A DNA stretch of 64,000 nucleotides from an uncultured Oscillospiraceae bacterium (GCA_934512135.1 CAKSWT010000017.1:1-64000); one strand, 5' to 3'; counted from the stretch's first letter, positions 26,667-35,367 are shown. A program made the numbers and translations. The notes: generated by a model from the sequence alone, not told the origin.

Positions 26667-28212
26667 TTCAAAACCCTCTGCCCGGTGGAAAAGCCCCCTG
26701 CTGGGAGGCCTGGCGGTGATTCTGACCTGTCTGTATCCCTGCGTGTTTCTCTATGCCCAGAATGCCGGAGAGGCCAACGCTCGGGACATGATGCCGTTTT
26801 TCCTCCTGTACCTGGGGACGGCAGCGGTGGGACTGCTGGTGACCGGGGTCATGCTTCGAAGATTTAGCTGCGCGGCGGTGCTGACCTGCATCGGTATGCT
26901 GGCGATCATGAATTTCTCCATGGTCACCAATGGGATAAAGCGCCATGCCGGCTGGTTTCAGGACAAGTATCTCCTGGTGCTTCTGGCGGTGGTCCTGGTT
27001 GGACTGCTGGTGCTGCTCTGGCGGAGGAAACCAAATCTTACGGCGCTGTGCGGCATCATTGCCCTGACCTTTGGGGTTCTTACGATGATGAGCCTGATTC
27101 AGGCGGCGCCGAAACTCCTTAAAACTGCCTCCTATGATCCGCCGGAAACCGGGCCGGACCACGAGACGGTGACCTTTTCCGGGGAAAAGCGCAATGTTTA
27201 CTATCTGCTGTTTGATGAATACGGCGGAGACGAGAACCTGGAAACCTATTTTGGCTTTGACAACAGCGGCTTTTATGATGCCCTGGGGGAACGAGGCTTT
27301 TCTCTGTCCCGGACCAGCCGGAATACGGAGTCCTGCTGGACGGATACCCTGGTGCCCAATCTTCTGAATCTCAGCTATGTGGCCGACGACAGTATGCCGG
27401 AGAAGGTCCGGCGGGAGTATCTGCGGACACCGATGCTGACCCAAATGTTCCGGGACAACGGATACCGGGTCAATCTCATCAATCACCGGGCGTTTCTGCG
27501 GCTCCAGGGGGTCAGAGAGCTGACCAGCGGACAGACAGAGGACAATATTTCCCAATATCTGTTTCAAAACAGTATTTTCTGCAAGATTCCCTGGATCAAG
27601 GACCAAATTACCCTATGGATGTTCCGGAACTACCGGGACAGCTATCAGGGACCGCTGGAAAATGCCCTGTCGGCGCTTTTGTCCTGTACGGAAGCGGCCA
27701 AGGACGGGCCGACGCTGACGGTGAGCTACATCCAATGCCCCCATGCGCCCTTCCTGTTTGAGCAGGACGGCTCCATCCGCCAGGACAAGAGTATGTACTG
27801 GTATTGGAAGGATGACACCCTGTATCCCGGACAGCTGCAATATCTCAATACGGTGATTCTGGAGGCCGTTGACCGGATTCAACGGGAGGATCCCCAGGCG
27901 GTGATTCTGCTCCAATCGGACCACGGGGCCCGGGTGCCGCTGCATATGGTAGAGCAGTTCGGCGGGCCGCGTTTTGACGCGGAGCAGGAGACGCCTGTGA
28001 TGCAGAGCACCCTTTGCTGTGTGTATATTCCGGGGCAGACCATTGAGATCCAGGGGGACACCTGCATCAACGCCACCAGAAAGACCCTGGATGCGGTATT
28101 TGATACCGGACTGGGGACCATACCGCCGGCGACCGGCTATGTGCTCCCGGAAATATACAACGCCAAGGAAGATGTGTCTGAGGACCATCAAAACCGAGAG
28201 ATCAAGAAATGA
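26659..28212 (+). CDS. Membrane alkaline-phosphatase-superfamily (sulfatase-like) protein, copy 2
   Basis: 517 residues from the ATG at 26659, which overlaps the previous stop by eight bases and follows aaggaggg; the frame is also open further upstream inside the first copy. It matches copy 1 along its whole length: YPCVFLYAQNAGEANARDMM against YPCAFMFFQNAGEARAVDML, and identical FSGEKRNVYY, FDEYGG and ESCW segments. The two therefore arose by tandem duplication and are translationally coupled. Retaining both suggests two acceptors or a heteromer. DHGAR is present as metal site. Confidence 0.78.
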   Translation: MDNSKPSARWKSPLLGGLAVILTCLYPCVFLYAQNAGEANARDMMPFFLLYLGTAAVGLLVTGVMLRRFSCAAVLTCIGMLAIMNFSMVTNGIKRHAGWFQDKYLLVLLAVVLVGLLVLLWRRKPNLTALCGIIALTFGVLTMMSLIQAAPKLLKTASYDPPETGPDHETVTFSGEKRNVYYLLFDEYGGDENLETYFGFDNSGFYDALGERGFSLSRTSRNTESCWTDTLVPNLLNLSYVADDSMPEKVRREYLRTPMLTQMFRDNGYRVNLINHRAFLRLQGVRELTSGQTEDNISQYLFQNSIFCKIPWIKDQITLWMFRNYRDSYQGPLENALSALLSCTEAAKDGPTLTVSYIQCPHAPFLFEQDGSIRQDKSMYWYWKDDTLYPGQLQYLNTVILEAVDRIQREDPQAVILLQSDHGARVPLHMVEQFGGPRFDAEQETPVMQSTLCCVYIPGQTIEIQGDTCINATRKTLDAVFDTGLGTIPPATGYVLPEIYNAKEDVSEDHQNREIKK

Positions 28213-28224
28213 GGAATGGAACCC

Positions 28225-30336
28225 ATGTCGTTCATCAATACCTACATTGGGACCCCGCTGGGATGGCTGATGTGGCTGTGCTACCGTCTGGTGGGCAGTT
28301 ATGGCATTGCAATCCTGCTGTTTACCCTGCTCAGTAAGGTCATTCTCCTGCCCCTGTCTGTGGTGGTGCAGAAGAACTCCATCAAGATGATTCGCCTGCA
28401 GCCGGAAATCAACCGCATTACGGCCAGCCACTACGGAGACAAGGACGCAATTACCGACGGAACCATGGAGCTCTATAAGCGGGAGAAGTACAGCCCGCTG
28501 TTGGGCATGGTGCCGATGATCATCCAGATCGTTTTGGTGCTGGGACTAATCAATGTGATCTACAATCCCATGCAGCACCTGCTGCGGGTGGACCCGGCGG
28601 TGTGCAAGACCTTTGTGACGGCCACTGCATCCCTGCTGGGGGTGGACGAGTTGGGCAGCGGCGCACAGCTCAAGGTGCTGGAGGCCATGCGAGATCCTGC
28701 GAATTACGGCTACTTTATGGGCCTAGCGTCGCAGCTGCCCGGAGTGGATATTGCCGGGATTATGGAGCAGGCGGGGACCGTGGACATGTGGTTCCTGGGA
28801 ATCAACCTGGCGGCAGTACCGCCCATTATCAATACCACCCTGCTGGGGCTGGTGCCGCTGTTTTCCTGCCTGTCCACCTTCCTGCTGTGCTGGGCCCAGA
28901 ACCGGGACAATGTGCTGCAAAAGGAGCAGAGCTTCTGGAGCCGCTGGGGCGTGGCGCTGTTCACCGTAGCCTTTTCCACATACTTTACCTATCTGGTGCC
29001 TGCGGGTGTAGGAGTCTACTGGATTGCCAGCAATCTGTTTGCCCTGGCCAATCTCTACTTTATGAATTTCCTCTATCCGCCGAAAAAGTACATTGACTAC
29101 GAGGCCCTGGAGGAGAGCAAGCAGGAGCTGGCCGCCATTAAGGAGCGGGAGCTTCAGCAGAAGAAAAAGCTGGAGCCCTATAAAAAGAAAGAGCACGAGG
29201 ATTACAGCCGCTTCCTCAAGGGGAAGGAGCCCAAGACCCTGGTGTTCTACAGCGAGGGCAGCGGCTTCTACAAGTACTTCAAGGGGATGATCGAGTATGT
29301 GCTGGCCCACTCCGATGTGACCATCCACTACATTACGTCGGACCCGGAGGACCCGGTGTTTACCATGGGCAATCCACGGCTCGTGGGCTACTACATCGGC
29401 GATATGAAGCTCATCACCCTGATGATGAAGATGGATGCGGATATGGTGGTGATGACCATGCCGGATCTGGAGACCTACCATATCAAGCGCAGTCTGGTGC
29501 GGAAGGACATTGAGTACATCTACACGGACCATGGCGTCAGCAGCGACAATATGACCCTGCGGCCCCATGCGCTGGATCACTTTGACACCCTGTTCTGCGT
29601 GGGGCCTCACCAGATGGAGGAGGCCCGGGCCATTGAACAGCTCTATGATCTAAAGCCCCGCCGACTGGTGCAGGTGGGCTATGGCCTGCTGGATGAAATG
29701 ACCGCCGCCTGGGAGGCCAAGGAGAAAACCCCCAACGAGAAAAAGACCATTCTCATTGCCCCCTCCTGGCAGAAGGACAACATTATGGACTCCTGCCTGG
29801 ACCGGCTGATTGAGCAGTTTTCCAGGCTGGACTGCCGGATCATTATCCGGCCCCATCCCCAGTACGTGCGGCTCTATGGGGAGAAGATCGACGGACTGAT
29901 TAGCCGCTATCAGGACCGGATCGGGGAGGATTTTGTGGTCCAGACGGATTTCTCCTCTACGGACACCGTGTATATGGCGGATCTGCTGGTGACAGACTGG
30001 TCCAATGTGGGCTTTGAGTTTGCACTGTCCACCTTAAAGCCGGTGCTGTATATCAACACACCCATGAAGGTCATGAATCCGGAGTATGATAAAATCGACG
30101 TGGTGCCCTTTGACATCCGCATCCGGGGACAACTGGGAGGCGAGCTGGAGCTGGACGGGCTCCAGGAGGCGGGAGCCATGGCAGAGGATTTGCTCTCCCG
30201 CCCGGAAGAGTTCCGAGAGACCATCCAGGCAGTGAAGGAAAAAGAAATCTACAACCTTGGTCGGGGGGCCGAGGCGGCGGGCCGATATTTGGTCCGGCGG
30301 ATTGAAACCATTGAGGCCCGCCGGAAGGCGGAATAA
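28225..30336 (+). CDS. YidC/Oxa1 insertase domain fused to a CDP-glycerol glycerophosphotransferase-like domain
   Basis: 703 residues. Residues 1-290 form a YidC/Oxa1 domain with five hydrophobic helices; TPLGWLMW and VILLPLSVVVQKNSIKMIRL are typical, and Lys38 stands where E. coli YidC has the groove arginine. A charged helix (about 290-325) leads to a TagB/TagF-type domain: TDHGVSSDNMTLR, VGYGLLDEM, ILIAPSWQKDN, IRPHPQY and LLVTDWSNVGFEFALSTLKP. Such domains polymerise glycerol or ribitol phosphate for teichoic acids. The ATG at 28225 is chosen because gaggaatg gives it proper spacing; an ATG at 28216 is too close. The fusion places a polymerase directly on an insertase. Confidence 0.85.
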   Translation: MSFINTYIGTPLGWLMWLCYRLVGSYGIAILLFTLLSKVILLPLSVVVQKNSIKMIRLQPEINRITASHYGDKDAITDGTMELYKREKYSPLLGMVPMIIQIVLVLGLINVIYNPMQHLLRVDPAVCKTFVTATASLLGVDELGSGAQLKVLEAMRDPANYGYFMGLASQLPGVDIAGIMEQAGTVDMWFLGINLAAVPPIINTTLLGLVPLFSCLSTFLLCWAQNRDNVLQKEQSFWSRWGVALFTVAFSTYFTYLVPAGVGVYWIASNLFALANLYFMNFLYPPKKYIDYEALEESKQELAAIKERELQQKKKLEPYKKKEHEDYSRFLKGKEPKTLVFYSEGSGFYKYFKGMIEYVLAHSDVTIHYITSDPEDPVFTMGNPRLVGYYIGDMKLITLMMKMDADMVVMTMPDLETYHIKRSLVRKDIEYIYTDHGVSSDNMTLRPHALDHFDTLFCVGPHQMEEARAIEQLYDLKPRRLVQVGYGLLDEMTAAWEAKEKTPNEKKTILIAPSWQKDNIMDSCLDRLIEQFSRLDCRIIIRPHPQYVRLYGEKIDGLISRYQDRIGEDFVVQTDFSSTDTVYMADLLVTDWSNVGFEFALSTLKPVLYINTPMKVMNPEYDKIDVVPFDIRIRGQLGGELELDGLQEAGAMAEDLLSRPEEFRETIQAVKEKEIYNLGRGAEAAGRYLVRRIETIEARRKAE

Positions 30337-30351
30337 CAGGAGGAATTTTCT

Positions 30352-30666
30352 ATGAAACATTTGAAGAAACTCATTGGACGCAGCTACTATGTGTTCTTTA
30401 TGGCGCTGCTGTTTGCGGCTCCGGCCTTTGCCTATCTGGACCCGGGCACGGTGAGCTATGTGGTCAGCATGATTGCCGGACTGTTTATTGCTGGCGGCGC
30501 GGCCATTGCCATTTTCCGCCGGAAGATCAAGCTGTTCTTCCAGAACCTCGGAAAGAAGAACAAGAAGGAAGCCTCCGCAGAAAAGGGAGAGACCGGAGCA
30601 GACGTGGTCAATCCCATGGAGGATGTGGTGGATCCCATGGCGGAGGATTCTCAGGACAAGAACTAA
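30352..30666 (+). CDS. Small membrane protein of polymer loci (YLDPGT type)
   Basis: 104 residues: a signal-like first helix ending in AFAYLDPGTVSYVV, a second helix, a basic patch (FRRKIKLFFQNLGKKNKK) and an acidic tail. Short proteins with the YLDPGT motif are often found beside surface-polymer and alkaline-phosphatase-superfamily genes; I know of no assigned function. It starts 15 bases after the fusion gene behind aggaggaattttct, so it is co-expressed with it. It may be a scaffold or chaperone for the polymer machinery. Confidence 0.75.
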   Translation: MKHLKKLIGRSYYVFFMALLFAAPAFAYLDPGTVSYVVSMIAGLFIAGGAAIAIFRRKIKLFFQNLGKKNKKEASAEKGETGADVVNPMEDVVDPMAEDSQDKN

Positions 30667-30781
30667 AGCCCAATGTCAACGGGTGACGCCCCGGCGCCTG
30701 GGAAGGTGTGCTGGGGCGTCCGAATTTCGGCCCGGGCCGAGACGGCCCGGGGGAACCAATTATCCATGGGGGCGGTTGCGC

Positions 30782-31498
30782 ATGGAACGTGCGAAGCGAG
30801 CAATTATTATGGCGGCAGGGATGGGCAATCGGATGCGTCCGGTTACGGAAACCACCCCGAAGCCGCTGGTTACAGTGAAGGGCCGAAGAATGATCGATAC
30901 CATCATCCAGGCCCTGCATCAAAATGGCATCTATGAGATCTATGTGGTGGTGGGATATTTAAAAGAGCGCTTTGGGTCGCTGCCGGAGGAGTATCCGGGA
31001 CTGACCATTGTGGAAAACCCGGACTATCTCACGGCCAACAATATCTCCTCCCTGTACTATGCCCGGGCCCATCTGGGAAGCTGTGTGATTCTGGACGGAG
31101 ATCAGCTGGTGGAGGACCCTGAGATCCTGATGCCGGAGTTCTCGCGCTCCTGTTACTGCGGCATTTGGACGGAGCAGCCCACGGAGGAGTGGCTGCTGAC
31201 CCTGGACGGGCAGGGGGTGGTGCGCCACTGTAGCCGTACCGGCGGAGACCGGGGCTGGGAGCTGCACAGCGTGTCCTTCTGGACAGAGGAGGACGGGGCA
31301 AGCCTGCGAAAGCATCTGGAGTACCAGTACGATGTGGCCCGGAACCGGGACATCTATTGGGATGACGTGGCCCTGTTCTGTTACCCGGAGGCCTACCGGC
31401 TGGGCGTCCGGCCCATTCGGCGGGAGGCACTGGTGGAGATCGACAGCTTCCAGGAGCTCTGTGACCTGGACGAGACGTATCGGGCCGATCAAAAGTAA
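30782..31498 (+). CDS. LicC-like nucleotidyltransferase (phosphocholine cytidylyltransferase family)
   Basis: 238 residues. The nucleotide-binding start AIIMAAGMGNRMRPVTETTPK, in which Lys of TPKPL contacts substrate, and DGDQLVEDPEI (metal site) place it in the sugar-phosphate nucleotidyltransferase superfamily, closest in build to LicC, which makes CDP-choline from CTP and phosphocholine. If so, the locus decorates its polymer with phosphocholine or a similar group; other NTP and substrate choices remain possible. The ATG at 30782 is used; a TTG lies two codons upstream. Confidence 0.8.
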   Translation: MERAKRAIIMAAGMGNRMRPVTETTPKPLVTVKGRRMIDTIIQALHQNGIYEIYVVVGYLKERFGSLPEEYPGLTIVENPDYLTANNISSLYYARAHLGSCVILDGDQLVEDPEILMPEFSRSCYCGIWTEQPTEEWLLTLDGQGVVRHCSRTGGDRGWELHSVSFWTEEDGASLRKHLEYQYDVARNRDIYWDDVALFCYPEAYRLGVRPIRREALVEIDSFQELCDLDETYRADQK

Positions 31499-31533
31499 AA
31501 AAGCGTACCTGGAATCTTCCGGGTACGCTTTTG
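31497..31533. terminator. Bidirectional terminator
   Basis: 14-bp stem aaaagcgtacctgg/ccgggtacgctttt, loop aatctt, between convergent genes. The A and T flanks serve both directions. Confidence 0.9.
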
Positions 31534-31534
31534 C

Positions 31535-32644
31535 CTATGTCATATGATGCAGCCAATCCGGGGCGGCGGTGAAGAAGTTGCGAAGGAAGGGGACCTTCAG
31601 CAGCAGCCAGCAGAGCCCCCAGCTGATTCCGAGAACCACCACTGCGGTCAGTGGGGCCACCGCGGTGAAGCGGACCAATGCAGGCCAGTAGTCTAGCAGG
31701 GCCTCAATCAGCAGCCAATGGATGAGATAGATTCCCAGGGAGCAGGTGGCCAAGGATTTGGTTGCCCGCTGAAGTCGTTTTCCGGGGTGGCAGGTCAGCA
31801 GCAGGAGACTGACAGCCCCAGTGAGGAGCAGGGTAAAGGGGTCACCGTAGTTGTTGAACACCGGGTCGAACACCGTCTGACGGACCTGGCAGCGCGCCAT
31901 GGCGAACAGCGTCAGAAACCCACCGCAGAGAAGGATCACGGCTGCGGCAGGCCTGCGGTATTTGGACAGCTCCTGGAGGTGGTCGCAGAGGTAAGCGCCC
32001 AGCGCCAGATACGCCAGGGAATACCAGTAGTAACAGCCAAAGTAGTTCACATACCAGAAGAACTGCCGGGTGCCGGTGTGGCCGGTGCGGCCCAGCAGCC
32101 AGCGGAGCAGATATTCCAGATCATTGAGAAACAGGTTGCCAAAGGTCAGCAGAAGCAGCAGACAAAGGCCATAGCGGTAGACTTGCTTGGAGCCGCTGCG
32201 GAGCCCCTGGAGCACCGGCATCAGCAGGGTCAAAAACAGAAAGGTGGGAAGGTACCACAGGTGCTGAATGTATCCCACGGAGAGGGCTTCTGCAATCTCC
32301 AGAAACTCCCCGGGGGAGCGATGCTCTCTGCGCAGGACCAGGACAGTCAAAAGGGAGACTGCCGTCCAGCACACCGTGAGAACGGCCAGATGGACGCAGC
32401 GCCATATGTTTTTTCGGAGATTCACCGGGCGGCGAAGGGACAGGGCGCCGCTGGCGGTGAAAAACAGCGGCACACAGACGCTCATCAGGGTGCCCAGCCC
32501 ATAGATCAAAATGGGGAGAAGCCTACCGGAGAGCACATCCGGGGGGTTGCGAAAGGTGAGGTGGTAGAGCACCACCAGGTATAGACCCAGGGATTTCATC
32601 AGATCCAGGCCGGCGATTCTTGGGGAAGACTCCTGTGTGTCCAT
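31535..32644 (-). CDS. Membrane acyltransferase (acyltransferase 3 family)
   Basis: 369 residues with about ten membrane helices. The N-terminal GLDLMKSLGLYLVVLYHLTF contains the family's conserved histidine region. These enzymes O-acetylate or O-acylate surface sugars and polymers. It converges on the polymer locus and may modify its product, though it has its own promoter. The ATG at 32644 is chosen because taggaggg lies six bases ahead; the frame is open further upstream. Confidence 0.85.
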   Translation of the reverse strand: MDTQESSPRIAGLDLMKSLGLYLVVLYHLTFRNPPDVLSGRLLPILIYGLGTLMSVCVPLFFTASGALSLRRPVNLRKNIWRCVHLAVLTVCWTAVSLLTVLVLRREHRSPGEFLEIAEALSVGYIQHLWYLPTFLFLTLLMPVLQGLRSGSKQVYRYGLCLLLLLTFGNLFLNDLEYLLRWLLGRTGHTGTRQFFWYVNYFGCYYWYSLAYLALGAYLCDHLQELSKYRRPAAAVILLCGGFLTLFAMARCQVRQTVFDPVFNNYGDPFTLLLTGAVSLLLLTCHPGKRLQRATKSLATCSLGIYLIHWLLIEALLDYWPALVRFTAVAPLTAVVVLGISWGLCWLLLKVPFLRNFFTAAPDWLHHMT

Positions 32645-32669
32645 ATGATCCCTCCTATTCTTCGAAATC

Positions 32670-32698
32670 ATACTATCATATTTTCCGGGCAAAATCAA
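32670..32698 (-). promoter_or_regulatory. Promoter of the acyltransferase gene
   Basis: Minus strand TTGATT (32693-32698), N17, TAGTAT (32670-32675). Confidence 0.6.
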
Positions 32699-32798
32699 TA
32701 AAAGGGCATATTTTGCGGAGGATTCTCATGTGGATGATAAGAAGATGGGACGGAATTTGTGCAATGTGCTAAAAAGAATAGGAGGATCGAACATGGGA

Positions 32799-32827
32799 TT
32801 GACAGATACCACAGCAGATGTTATACT
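32799..32827 (+). promoter_or_regulatory. Promoter of an unassigned short transcript
   Basis: TTGACA-N17-TATACT. No gene follows before the terminator at 32956-32986. Confidence 0.65.
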
Positions 32828-32833
32828 TTCTGT

Positions 32834-32986
32834 GAAGGAATCGTGAAGAATGTTTCGGAAATGTTAAAGAATTGGTTACACCCGTTTCACCGGCGAATGC
32901 TGGTTTACCTTCTTTCTTTCACCCCTTGCCCGGGGTTGGACTCCCCCGGACAGGCAAAAGGCCTCCCCCGCCGGGGAGGCCTTTTG
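32834..32986 (+). ncRNA. Candidate small RNA
   Basis: A consensus promoter and a perfect terminator bound about 150 nt with no credible gene. Helices are ACCGGC-gaat-GCTGGT and CCGGGG/CCCCGG (about 32932-32950), followed by the terminator. Just before it, AGGAGG (32780-32785) precedes a 17-codon frame (32793-32846), so a leader-peptide reading is also possible. I do not recognise a known RNA family. Confidence 0.4.
32956..32986 (+). terminator. Strong terminator upstream of the tetR-type gene
   Basis: 13-bp stem aaaaggcctcccc and complement around cgcc, ending in tttt. It is symmetric and could also act on the minus strand. Confidence 0.85.
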
Positions 32987-32999
32987 CGTGGGGGAACCC

Positions 33000-33028
33000 T
33001 TGAGTTTTGTGGGAGAATGATCTATAAT
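33000..33028 (+). promoter_or_regulatory. Promoter of the TetR-family gene
   Basis: TTGAGT-N17-TATAAT, 40 bases before the start codon. Confidence 0.7.
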
Positions 33029-33067
33029 ATTGTTTGCGAAATCATACCGTGACAGGGGGACGTGACC

Positions 33068-33652
33068 ATGGCAAAACGAGGGGCCAGAAATACCCGGAGC
33101 AAGATCATCTCCGCGGCTTGGGAGCTGTTTTACGAAAACGGCTATGACGACACCACGGTGGATGACATTGTGGAGCGGTCCGGCTCCTCCAAGGGGTCCT
33201 TTTACCACTATTTTGCCGGGAAGGACGCCCTGCTCAGCTCCCTGTCCACCCTGTTTGACGAGAAATACCAGACACTGACGGAGACCATGGACCCGGAAAT
33301 GAACCGGTTCGATCAGCTGATGTATCTCAATCATGAGTTGTTTTTTATGATTGAGAACTCCGTGTCCCTGGAGCTTCTGGCGCGGCTGCTGTCTACCCAG
33401 CTGGTGACCATCAGCGAAAAACACCTGATGGATCAAAACCGCTATTATTTTCGGCTGCTTCGGAAAATCTGTATGGAGGGACAGCAGCGGGGAGAACTGC
33501 GGGAGGACATCACACTGCCGGAGATGGTGCGGGTGTATGCCCTGCAGGAGCGGGCGCTGCTGTATGATTGGTGCATCAGCAATGGGAATTATTCCCTGAG
33601 CCAGTATGCCGCACAACAGCTGCCGCTGTGGCTGGGTTATTTAAAAAAATAA
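33068..33652 (+). CDS. TetR-family transcriptional regulator
   Basis: 194 residues. The N-terminal helix-turn-helix (AAWELFYENGYDDTTVDDIV followed by SGSSKGSFYHYFAGKDAL) is a classic TetR DNA-binding domain; the rest is an all-helical ligand domain. TetR proteins repress efflux or metabolic genes until a small molecule binds. The nearest likely targets are itself and the PutP-type symporter 180 bases downstream. The ATG at 33068 (nine bases from agggggac) is preferred over a GTG two codons earlier. Confidence 0.9.
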   Translation: MAKRGARNTRSKIISAAWELFYENGYDDTTVDDIVERSGSSKGSFYHYFAGKDALLSSLSTLFDEKYQTLTETMDPEMNRFDQLMYLNHELFFMIENSVSLELLARLLSTQLVTISEKHLMDQNRYYFRLLRKICMEGQQRGELREDITLPEMVRVYALQERALLYDWCISNGNYSLSQYAAQQLPLWLGYLKK

Positions 33653-33683
33653 AAGTGAAATATTTTATTCAATAAATCGTATC

Positions 33684-33693
33684 GACTATAGTC
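33684..33693. promoter_or_regulatory. Short palindrome between tetR-type and putP-type genes
   Basis: Perfect GACTATAGTC in an AT-rich stretch. Possible operator; short enough to be chance. Confidence 0.25.
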
Positions 33694-33699
33694 TAATTA

Positions 33700-33746
33700 A
33701 AATCTGCTGATATTTCAACGAAAATTGGAGAATCAGCAGATTTTTT
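33700..33746 (+). terminator. Terminator of the TetR-family gene
   Basis: Arms AATCTGCTGAT and ATCAGCAGATT are separated by about 20 bases and followed by six T. Confidence 0.8.
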
Positions 33747-33775
33747 GCGACAAATAGAATGTACTTTGTTCTGCA

Positions 33776-33804
33776 TTGCAGTCTACTAAATGACATAGTA
33801 TAAT
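33776..33804 (+). promoter_or_regulatory. Promoter of the PutP-type gene
   Basis: TTGCAG-N17-TATAAT, 30 bases before the start. Confidence 0.75.
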
Positions 33805-33834
33805 TGTCCCCATAACATTGGAAGGGGTAACGTA

Positions 33835-35367
33835 ATGGAACGCAAAGAAATTCTGATTCTTGCCACCATTGTGCTGTATCTTGCGGCCATGGTGGTGATC
33901 GGTGTGATCTGCTCCAAGCGGAATAAATCCACCGACGACTTTTATTTGGGCGGACGAAAGCTGGGCCCTCTGGTCACGGCGATGAGCGCCGAGGCATCGG
34001 ATATGAGCTCCTATCTGCTGATGGGGCTGCCCGGTCTGGCGCTGCTCAGCGGTATTGCGGATGTGGGCTGGACGGTTATCGGCCTGGCTCTGGGTACATA
34101 TCTGAACTGGCTGATTGTGGCCAAGCGGATTCGCCGCTATTCCCAGCACATCGGGGCTGTGACCATTCCGGACTTTTTCTCCAGACGGTTTCACGATGAG
34201 AAAAACGTGCTTTCTCTGATTGCCGCGGTGGTGATTATCGTATTCTTTATTCCCTATACGGCTTCTGGCTTCAACGCCTGCGGCACGCTGTTTTCCAGCC
34301 TGTTCGGCATTGACTATTTTACCGCCATGGTGGCTTCGGCTGTGGTGATTGTGGCCTATACCACCATGGGTGGCTTCCTGGCGGCCTCCACTACGGATCT
34401 GATTCAGTCCATTATTATGACAGTGGCGCTGATTGTGGTGGTATTCTTCGGTATCCATGTGGCCGGTGGCTGGGATGCGGTGATGACCAATGCTCAGGCG
34501 CTGCCTGGCTATCTCTCCATGGTTCAGAGCTATGATGCCGCCAGTGGTACCGCCACGGCCTACACGCCCATTACCATTCTCTCCACCTTGGCCTGGGGCC
34601 TGGGGTACTTTGGAATGCCCCACATTCTCCTGCGGTTTATGGCCATTGAGGATGTGAAAAAGCTCAAGACCTCCCGTCGGATTGCGTCCATCTGGGTGGT
34701 GGTTTCCATGGCGGTGGCGGTGCTGATCGGCGTGGTGGGCAACGGGATGATCCATGCAGGCGCCCTGGAGGAAATTCCTGCGGCGGATTCCCAGCGGATC
34801 ATCATTAAAATCTCCGCACTGCTGTCCACCTATGGGGTGCTGCCTGCCATTGTTGCCGGTCTGATTCTCTCGGGAATCCTGGCGGCCACCATGTCCACGG
34901 CAGATTCCCAGCTGCTGGCAGCGGCCTCCAGCGTCACCCAGGACCTGCTGCAGGGCACCTGCAAGATCAAGCTCAGCGACAAGGTTGCCATGATCATCGC
35001 CCGGGTGACCGTGATTATGATTGCGGTGATCGGCATTATCTGGGCCAGAAATGAGGGCTCGGTATTTACCATTGTCTCCTTTGCCTGGGCAGGCTTCGGG
35101 GCGGCCTTTGGGCCAGTGATGCTTCTGGCGCTGTTCTGGAAGCGCAGCAACAAGTGGGGCGCCCTCTTTGGGATGATCGCCGGAGGCGCCATGGTATTCC
35201 TCTGGAAATATGGAGTGCGGCCCATGGGTGGCATTCTGGACATCTACGAGCTGCTGCCTGCGTTCCTGGTGGCCATTGTGGTGAATGTGGTGGTCAGCCT
35301 GGCCACCGGCAAGCCGGATTCGTCCATTCAGCAGGAGTTTGAAGAAGTCGCGGCAATGAAGGATTGA
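33835..35367 (+). CDS. putP: Sodium/proline symporter (PutP, SSS family)
   Basis: 510 residues with about thirteen membrane segments. SSS-family signatures of the PutP subfamily include DFYLGGRKLGPLVTAMSAEA, AYTTMGGFLAASTTDLIQS and GILAATMSTADSQLLAAASS. It imports proline with Na+ for nutrition or osmotic balance. The ATG follows ggaaggggtaacgta. It is a single gene between its own promoter and terminator; regulation by the upstream TetR protein is possible. Confidence 0.9.
   Translation: MERKEILILATIVLYLAAMVVIGVICSKRNKSTDDFYLGGRKLGPLVTAMSAEASDMSSYLLMGLPGLALLSGIADVGWTVIGLALGTYLNWLIVAKRIRRYSQHIGAVTIPDFFSRRFHDEKNVLSLIAAVVIIVFFIPYTASGFNACGTLFSSLFGIDYFTAMVASAVVIVAYTTMGGFLAASTTDLIQSIIMTVALIVVVFFGIHVAGGWDAVMTNAQALPGYLSMVQSYDAASGTATAYTPITILSTLAWGLGYFGMPHILLRFMAIEDVKKLKTSRRIASIWVVVSMAVAVLIGVVGNGMIHAGALEEIPAADSQRIIIKISALLSTYGVLPAIVAGLILSGILAATMSTADSQLLAAASSVTQDLLQGTCKIKLSDKVAMIIARVTVIMIAVIGIIWARNEGSVFTIVSFAWAGFGAAFGPVMLLALFWKRSNKWGALFGMIAGGAMVFLWKYGVRPMGGILDIYELLPAFLVAIVVNVVVSLATGKPDSSIQQEFEEVAAMKD

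Noticed and set aside
32759..33052. 97-codon frame between the acyltransferase and tetR-type genes
   Set aside because: It crosses a strong terminator and the tetR promoter and has no protein-like pattern; a small RNA fits better.
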